Origin: Lachnospira sp.
Lineage (GTDB): Bacteria; Bacillota; Clostridia; Lachnospirales; Lachnospiraceae
Assembly (NCBI GenBank): GCA_028693195.1
Contig: JAQUVV010000002.1
Span: 1 to 49,152, forward strand
Direction: 5' to 3'
Length of the DNA stretch: 49,152 nucleotides
Shown here: positions 44,327-49,152 of the stretch, in pieces
Layout: each line of letters begins with the position of its first letter
Numbering within the stretch: position 1 is the stretch's first letter
Made by a program: the position numbers and the translations under genes
The notes under the pieces: generated by a model
The model's database searches: none
Told to the model about the DNA's origin: nothing
Seen by the model: the letters and a program-made list of their open reading frames with translations, nothing else

Positions 44327-45670
44327 ATGGATTCAGTATGGTCAGACACAGTGGCAATGCCACATTTTCCGCAGCTCAGAGAAGATTTGAAAATAGATGT
44401 GTTGATTATTGGCGGTGGAATCACAGGCTTGTTATGTGCATATCAGCTCATGAAGGCTGGAATTTCTTACACATTGGTGGAAGCCGATACAATATGTAGT
44501 GGAGTCACGAAGAATACAACAGCCAAGATTACCTCTCAGCATGGTCTGATTTATAGGAAGCTGATTCGGGAGTTTGGTGCGGATCAAGCACTGCAGTATC
44601 TTCGGGTTAATGAACTTGCAGTTAGAGAATATGAGAAAATGTGTCAGACAATCAACTGTGATTTTGAGAAAAAAGATTCCTATGTGTATTCAATAAGGGA
44701 TAGGGCAAAAATTGAAGACGAGGTGAAGGCGCTTCATTCCATGGGCTTTGATGCAGAATTTGTACAGGAGGTAGATATTCCACTTGATATTTTGGGAGCA
44801 GTAAAATTCAAGAATCAAGCACAGTTTCATCCGCTGAAGTTCCTTGCTGAAATCGCGAAAGACTTACACATTTATGAACATACCAAGGTGGTTGAAATGG
44901 GAGAAGGATTTGCGAAGACAAATCATGGGATGATTATGGCAGATCGAATCGTGGTTGCAACCCATTTTCCAATCAATAACAAGCATGGTGCTTACTTTCT
45001 AAAAATGTATCAAAGCAGATCCTATGTGTTAGGTTTACAATTACCATCCAGTAGAGATTGTTGGGATGAAGATGTGTCATATCAGTCAATGCTCAATGTT
45101 CACGGAATGTATGTAGATGAGGATGACAATGGATTATCTTTTCGAAATTATAGGAATTTATTGCTTTTGGGTGGAGGTGACCACCGAACTGGTAAATATG
45201 GTGGTAACTGGAAGGTGCTTTCTGCATTTGCAAAGAAATACTATCCTGAGGCGATAGAGCGGTATGCATGGGCAACACAGGACTGTATGACACTTGATTC
45301 TGCACCATATGTAGGAATGTATGGAAAATATACGGAAGGCTTCTATGTGATGACGGGATTTAACAAATGGGGAATGACATCAGCAATGGCATCATCCATC
45401 ATTGTTCGTGACATGCTTCTTAATCGAGAAAATGCTTTTGTAAAGCTGTATGATCCGCATAGAACCATGATGCGTTCTCAGCTTATTATCAATGCATTTG
45501 AAGCAGTGAAAAGTATCCTTACATTTTCATCGAAAAGGTGTCCACATATGGGATGCACATTAAAGTGGAATGAGGTTGAACGTAGCTGGGACTGTCCATG
45601 TCATGGCTCTCGATTTCAGGAGAATGGTGAATTGATAGATAATCCTGCGACAGATGATTTAAAGGACTAG
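44327..45670 (+). CDS. FAD-dependent oxidoreductase with C-terminal Rieske domain
   Basis: A DadA-like flavoprotein (about 447 aa). The FAD-binding start is VLIIGGGITGLLCAYQLMKAG near residue 26, followed by a family region with GVTKNTTAKITSQHG. The C-terminal domain is a Rieske [2Fe-2S] ferredoxin: CPHMGC and CPCHGSRF give two Cys and two His ligands (near residues 400-430). Electrons probably pass from substrate via FAD to the Rieske centre; substrate unknown. The frame is open from a GTG at 44279, but AAAGGAG just before 44324-44327 favours the later ATG; the exact start is uncertain. Confidence 0.88.
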   Translation: MDSVWSDTVAMPHFPQLREDLKIDVLIIGGGITGLLCAYQLMKAGISYTLVEADTICSGVTKNTTAKITSQHGLIYRKLIREFGADQALQYLRVNELAVREYEKMCQTINCDFEKKDSYVYSIRDRAKIEDEVKALHSMGFDAEFVQEVDIPLDILGAVKFKNQAQFHPLKFLAEIAKDLHIYEHTKVVEMGEGFAKTNHGMIMADRIVVATHFPINNKHGAYFLKMYQSRSYVLGLQLPSSRDCWDEDVSYQSMLNVHGMYVDEDDNGLSFRNYRNLLLLGGGDHRTGKYGGNWKVLSAFAKKYYPEAIERYAWATQDCMTLDSAPYVGMYGKYTEGFYVMTGFNKWGMTSAMASSIIVRDMLLNRENAFVKLYDPHRTMMRSQLIINAFEAVKSILTFSSKRCPHMGCTLKWNEVERSWDCPCHGSRFQENGELIDNPATDDLKD

Positions 45671-45796
45671 GTTTTATAAGGATTTTCTATGCATAAATGT
45701 AGTAGGAATATTTGAATTATAATAAATGTCAGCATACCGAATATATGAATAGAAATCAATCATAAGATAGTCTAAAGAGCAAAATGGTAAGAGTGT

Positions 45797-47602
45797 ATGG
45801 CAGAACAGAAAATTGAGAACTTGTTAAATGTCAGCTTAGAAGTAAATGAAGAAGAGCGAGAGAAATCTCCCAGTTTGAGCACAGGATTTAATGAAGTGCA
45901 AAGAACATGGGAGATTATTGTGCGCTTTCAGGGAAATATAGAAGAAATACTTGTGGATTATCCAGATATTCAGGTACGTACATTGAGCAATAACTATGCA
46001 ATTATTATTACGCCACAGCAGTATGTGGAATCTATTGCCAACGAGACTTATATTGAATTTGTGGAGAAGCCGAAGAGATTGTTCTTTGAATTGTCAGCAG
46101 GGAAGTCGGCAAGCTGTGTTAATCAGGTGCAGCAGGGAGTGAATAATCCATATCAGCTTTTTGGTGCAGGGGTGATTGTGGCAGTGATTGATACAGGAAT
46201 CAATCTGTCCAGCCAGCAGTTCCGGAATGCAGACGGAACGACGAGAATATTGAATATATGGGATCAGGAGACAGGAATTGAGTGGAATCAGGAGCAGATT
46301 AATCAATTCTTGCGGGGAGATATTCAGGAATCAGAGGGAAAAACATATTCAAGCCATAGAAAATCAAAGGTAAATGTAGAGCCTAGATCAGATTTGAGGG
46401 GAATGGTGAAAGAGCAGCAGATTCAAGGGAGTGACGTCCCAGGACGTGACTTACTTGGACATGGAACAGATGTTGCACAGATAGCCTGTGGTCGTGATGG
46501 GGTTGCCAGTCAAGCGGATTTGATCATTGTAAAGATGGGGATTGGAACCACAGATGGGTTCCCCAGAACGACGCAGCTCATGGAAGCGTTGGATTATGTG
46601 GTTCAAAAAGGAATTGAATATGGAAAACCGGTAGCAGTCAATATCAGCTTTGGAAATAATTATGGAGACCACACAGGAAGAAGTCTTTTAGAGACATATA
46701 TGAATGAGATTTCCAATCTTTGGAAATGTTCAATCTGTGTGGGAACTGGAAATGAAGGCTTAGGAGCAACACATAATGGAGGGGTAGTTTCAGGAACAGG
46801 GGAAACAGAAATCGAATTTGTGATTTCTGAATATGAAGCCTCATTCAATATGCAGATTTGGAAAAATTTCTGGGATGAGTTTGATGTGGAAATTATCGCA
46901 CCTGGAGAACGGAATCTGGGAAGAATCGGTCGTTATAATACAGTGAATCGAGTTAATGTGCTTGGTACAACAGTGTTGACATACAGAGGACTTCCGTCTC
47001 CATATTCATCACGGCAGGAAATTTATATTGATATGATACCGGAAGGTGCGAATGGATTCATTCTTTCAGGGGGGTGGAAAATTCGTTTTATTCCAATTCG
47101 CATTGTGGAAGGACGATATGACTGCTGGATGCCGTCTATTGGTTCTTTGAATATTGGAACAGGATTTTTACGTCCAGATGGAAGCCTTAGTATTACAATT
47201 CCGTCTACAGCTCAAAATGTGATTTCTGTTGGAGCCTACAATGGAAGAACCGGAACACCAGCGGCATTTTCGGGTCGAGGATATGTATCACAGATTGGTG
47301 GCTATGTCATGTCAAAGCCGGAACTGGTTGCGCCGGGAGTTGGAGTGCAGCTTCGAGTAGGAAAGAGTGTATCAGGGACGTCCTATGCAACACCGTTTGT
47401 TACTGGCGCAGCGGCATTGTTGATGGAATGGGGGATTGTGAAAGGTAATGATCCGTTTCTTTATGGAGAGAAAATGAAAGCGTGTCTAATAAAGGGGGCA
47501 CGTCCGCTGGGGTTATCCAGCCCACTTGCAGTAGGAAGCCAGCAAGGAATACAGGTGCCTAATTCAGTGACTGGGGATTGTGTTAAATTAGTGTTAGGTT
47601 AG
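45797..47602 (+). CDS. S8 family subtilisin-like protease (Csp-like)
   Basis: A 601-aa subtilase of the clostridial Csp-like group. The catalytic triad looks complete: Asp132 in AVIDTGIN, His222 in LLGHGTDVAQIA and Ser529 in SGTSYATPFVTG. A long insertion lies between the His and Ser parts (about 340-470), as in CspB/CspC-type proteases. There is no clear signal peptide; a ~100-residue N-terminal prodomain-like part is present. The role could be cell surface or spore-related, but no sporulation genes are next to it. Its last codons form one arm of a 17-bp inverted repeat. Confidence 0.9.
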   Translation: MAEQKIENLLNVSLEVNEEEREKSPSLSTGFNEVQRTWEIIVRFQGNIEEILVDYPDIQVRTLSNNYAIIITPQQYVESIANETYIEFVEKPKRLFFELSAGKSASCVNQVQQGVNNPYQLFGAGVIVAVIDTGINLSSQQFRNADGTTRILNIWDQETGIEWNQEQINQFLRGDIQESEGKTYSSHRKSKVNVEPRSDLRGMVKEQQIQGSDVPGRDLLGHGTDVAQIACGRDGVASQADLIIVKMGIGTTDGFPRTTQLMEALDYVVQKGIEYGKPVAVNISFGNNYGDHTGRSLLETYMNEISNLWKCSICVGTGNEGLGATHNGGVVSGTGETEIEFVISEYEASFNMQIWKNFWDEFDVEIIAPGERNLGRIGRYNTVNRVNVLGTTVLTYRGLPSPYSSRQEIYIDMIPEGANGFILSGGWKIRFIPIRIVEGRYDCWMPSIGSLNIGTGFLRPDGSLSITIPSTAQNVISVGAYNGRTGTPAAFSGRGYVSQIGGYVMSKPELVAPGVGVQLRVGKSVSGTSYATPFVTGAAALLMEWGIVKGNDPFLYGEKMKACLIKGARPLGLSSPLAVGSQQGIQVPNSVTGDCVKLVLG

Positions 47603-47740
47603 TAAGGAGCCAGTAATTACAAGGGTTCCAGCTGATTTAGTCCAAGAAGAAATACTGTGAAATACAGTAGATTTTGACAAGGACGGGCCCGTTTTAAATC
47701 AAAATTGAAGAAAAATAACTTAGTAACACTAATTTAACAC
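47580..47740. repeat. 17-bp inverted repeat spanning the protease end and intergenic DNA
   Basis: Arms 47580-47596 (inside the last codons of the S8 gene) and 47724-47740 are perfect reverse complements, 127 bp apart. Between them lie a GC palindrome ACGGGCCCGT (47683-47692) and a TTGACA. This could be a transcript-level switch or an end of the element to the right. Confidence 0.7.
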
Positions 47741-47792
47741 CAAGGGTATTTTGGGTGAATTGGTTTATTAAGTACACAGAAATCATTAATTT

Positions 47793-47862
47793 AGTAGGAC
47801 TAAATTAGCTCGTGGTAATTCGTTGCCACTATCTATAAGCTAATCTAGTCCTACTTTTTTTA
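47793..47862 (+). terminator. Strong hairpin terminator at the edge of the mobile-type region
   Basis: Arms 47793-47810 and 47838-47855 pair at 17 of 18 positions, with GTGG/CCAC inside the loop, followed by seven Ts. It lies well after the S8 stop (190 bp), so it may be an attenuator for the downstream genes. Confidence 0.8.
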
Positions 47863-47877
47863 CGCGAGTAGCGATGA

Positions 47878-47939
47878 AAATGCCATGCTTGCATGAGCAT
47901 TTGAGGAGCACCGCGATAACTTGAGAAGCATTCTCAAGT
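47878..47939. repeat. Hairpin cluster before the mobile-type genes
   Basis: AAATGC (47878-47883) pairs with GCATTT (47897-47902) around an inner ATGC/GCAT stem; ACTTGAGAA (47919-47927) pairs with TTCTCAAGT (47931-47939). No gene was seen in the 47603-47963 gap, which holds only these repeats and hairpins. Confidence 0.6.
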
Positions 47940-47963
47940 GGTATAAGAAAAAGGAGGATTGGA

Positions 47964-48125
47964 ATGGCAATTAAGATAGTAGAGCTAATTGTAGTCATTG
48001 CAGTAGCAATTTGTTATGTAGGCATACTTGCTATATGCAGAGCATCAGGAGATGCGGAAAGGAGATATGAAGAATTAGCTGCAAAGAAGTTCTCTCCAAC
48101 TGGGGGTGAAGTCAATGCAGTTTGA
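47964..48125 (+). CDS. Small membrane peptide, 53 aa (DUF3789-like)
   Basis: A 53-aa protein with one membrane helix (IKIVELIVVIAVAICYVGILAICRA) and a short hydrophilic tail SGDAERRYEEL. The layout resembles DUF3789 peptides of integrative elements, a tentative match. AAAGGAGG precedes the ATG with good spacing. Its end overlaps the start of the next gene by 11 bp. Confidence 0.65.
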   Translation: MAIKIVELIVVIAVAICYVGILAICRASGDAERRYEELAAKKFSPTGGEVNAV

Positions 48126-48576
48126 TTTTAAAGGCTTACGAATAGAGCATGAAAAAGATTTAGTAAGGCTCGTGAAAGAAATCAATTCGGATATAGAATT
48201 TGAGAATATTACAAGAAGTAAAAAAGATAAGGAAGAACTGCTGAATCTGGATTATGTCATAAAGCGATATAAAAAGATTCGGTATCGTATCGAGAAAAAG
48301 GAATTTAGAGAAAAGAACGATTGCAAATATTGTTATTACTATGAAAACAAAATGTGCAAAGCGGTTCGAAAATGTCCTATTGAGGAAGAGGAAAAGAGAT
48401 TTACTCGAAGAAAACCTCATAAGCCTCGTTGTCCAAAAGATAAGGAGGGAAATTGTCCATATGGGAATGATGTGGGAACATGTTTTGGTTTCTGTTGGAA
48501 AGAGATTCTGGCAGAACATAACAAAGCTAAGAACAAACGAGAACAGAAAAGGAAGGAGCAACGATATGACGAGTAA
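48115..48576 (+). CDS. Hypothetical Cys-rich basic protein
   Basis: A 153-aa protein, strongly charged, with helical N-terminal half. The C-terminal half carries 10 or more Cys in patterns such as CKYCYYYENKMCK, RCPKDKEGNCPY and TCFGFCWK, suggesting metal binding. I do not recognise a family. GGGGGTGA lies ahead of the ATG at 48115. It overlaps the downstream actin-like gene by 11 bp, so the three genes form one operon. Confidence 0.65.
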   Translation: MQFDFKGLRIEHEKDLVRLVKEINSDIEFENITRSKKDKEELLNLDYVIKRYKKIRYRIEKKEFREKNDCKYCYYYENKMCKAVRKCPIEEEEKRFTRRKPHKPRCPKDKEGNCPYGNDVGTCFGFCWKEILAEHNKAKNKREQKRKEQRYDE

Positions 48577-49152
48577 ACTTGAAATAATCGGAATTGATCA
48601 TGGCTGGTCAATGATGAAAGGAACAAATGATGTTTTTGTAACTGGTGTAAAAGAAATAACAACTACACCTGCAATGTATGCAGATACACTTGAATACCAG
48701 GGCAGATATTACAGAGTGGGAACTACAAGGCAGGAAGTAAAGAATACCAAGACAGAGGATGACACATTTTATCTGTTAACACTGGCGGCAGTTGCAAAGG
48801 CTTTGAAACGAAGAGGACTGACAGAAGCAAAGGTGTTTCTTGCAGTAGGACTTCCATTAACAAGATTTGGAGCAGAGAAAGCAGATTTCATTAAGTATCT
48901 AACGGCAAATAAGTATGTGGAGTTTGCATATGAACAGATTACGTATTGTATTGAAGTAGTGAGTGCCGCAGTATTTCCACAGTGCTATGCAGCGGTGGCA
49001 GACAGAATTACAGAGTTTTCTAAGAAGACAGTTATTGTGGATATCGGAAGCTGGACCATTGACATTATGCCAGTGATTAACAAAGCACCGGATGAATCAA
49101 ACTGTATTACAATTCCAAAAGGTTTGATTACATGTATGCGTTCTGTAAATGA
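48566..49152 (+). CDS. ParM/StbA-like actin-family protein (partial, runs off the window)
   Basis: The frame starts at 48566 and is still open at the end of the window (195 codons). The start LEIIGIDHGWSMMKGTN is the phosphate-1 region and VIVDIGSWTIDIMPV (near residue 152) is the phosphate-2 region of ParM/StbA-type actin ATPases. These move plasmids or are carried by integrative elements. The Gly-rich loop is VDIGSWT instead of VDIGGGT. The gene overlaps the Cys-rich ORF by 11 bp, and GGAAGGAG precedes the ATG. Confidence 0.85.
   Translation, partial: MTSKLEIIGIDHGWSMMKGTNDVFVTGVKEITTTPAMYADTLEYQGRYYRVGTTRQEVKNTKTEDDTFYLLTLAAVAKALKRRGLTEAKVFLAVGLPLTRFGAEKADFIKYLTANKYVEFAYEQITYCIEVVSAAVFPQCYAAVADRITEFSKKTVIVDIGSWTIDIMPVINKAPDESNCITIPKGLITCMRSVN

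Noticed and set aside
47674-47699. Promoter at TTGACA before the mobile-type genes
   Set aside because: The nearest -10-like sequence (TTAAAT) is only 14 bp away, so the spacing is poor.
1-49152. CRISPR array
   Set aside because: No regularly spaced short direct repeats were seen; the only tandem array (38.7-38.9 kb) has no spacers.

Overview
The window looks like chromosomal DNA from an anaerobic, low-GC Firmicute of the Lachnospiraceae type (Butyrivibrio/Roseburia/Agathobacter-like gut or rumen clostridia). This is inferred from gene content: a phosphoketolase-based pentose pathway, an Ech-type group 4 [NiFe] hydrogenase, a tetrahydrofolate riboswitch, CspC-like subtilases and strong AGGAGG ribosome binding sites. 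No rRNA or tRNA gene was recognised, so genus-level placement is not possible from the window.

Layout. 0-2.3 kb: a 5'-truncated beta-carbonic anhydrase remnant facing an orphan citC-citX pair (citrate lyase activation, but no citDEF in view). 2.4-10.9 kb: a sugar block with phosphoketolase (xfp), a DUF4867 cupin-like protein, an L-fucose/L-arabinose-isomerase-family enzyme, xylulokinase, a small transaldolase/FSA and a ROK repressor. Together they suggest aldose to ketose to xylulose-5-P to acetyl-P plus glyceraldehyde-3-P. An excellent palindrome just downstream of the xfp promoter is a candidate operator. 10.9-23.3 kb: mixed housekeeping genes (DUF2079 membrane protein, DUF1846 protein, AGCS amino-acid symporter, two aminotransferases including HisC, QueH, an orphan AbiEi/DUF6088-like regulator, a riboswitch-controlled FolT with a large insertion, YfcE, a zinc-ribbon membrane protein).

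23.6-29.7 kb: a complete echABCDEF operon followed by hypA. Subunit order matches Ech hydrogenase exactly. The catalytic large subunit (echE) carries a single in-frame TAG that separates the first NiFe cysteine motif from the last one, while all other subunits are intact. 29.7-35.9 kb: Gfo/Idh oxidoreductase, a cytidylate-kinase-like protein, an unrecognised 371-aa protein, a HAD phosphatase, a histidine phosphatase, and a toxin-antitoxin/HTH cassette bracketed by a 30-bp direct repeat.

36.0-41.4 kb: the rest of the hydrogenase maturation set, hypF, hypC, hypD and hypE, with a four-copy 51-bp minisatellite between hypF and hypC. hypB and a large-subunit protease are not in the window. The absence of a protease fits an EchE that ends right at its C-terminal cysteine motif. 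41.5-47.6 kb: RsuA-type pseudouridine synthase, an NlpC/P60 membrane-anchored peptidase with a Cys-rich cytosolic tip, a FAD/Rieske oxidoreductase and a CspC-like S8 protease. From about 47.6 kb to the end the content changes to mobile-element style: dense hairpins, a strong terminator, a 53-aa membrane peptide, a Cys-rich small protein and the start of a ParM/StbA-like actin gene that runs off the edge. This is probably the end of an integrative element.

Most start codons were moved downstream of the longest open frame to the ATG with a properly spaced Shine-Dalgarno. All functional calls come from recognising protein motifs by eye; no searches were run.
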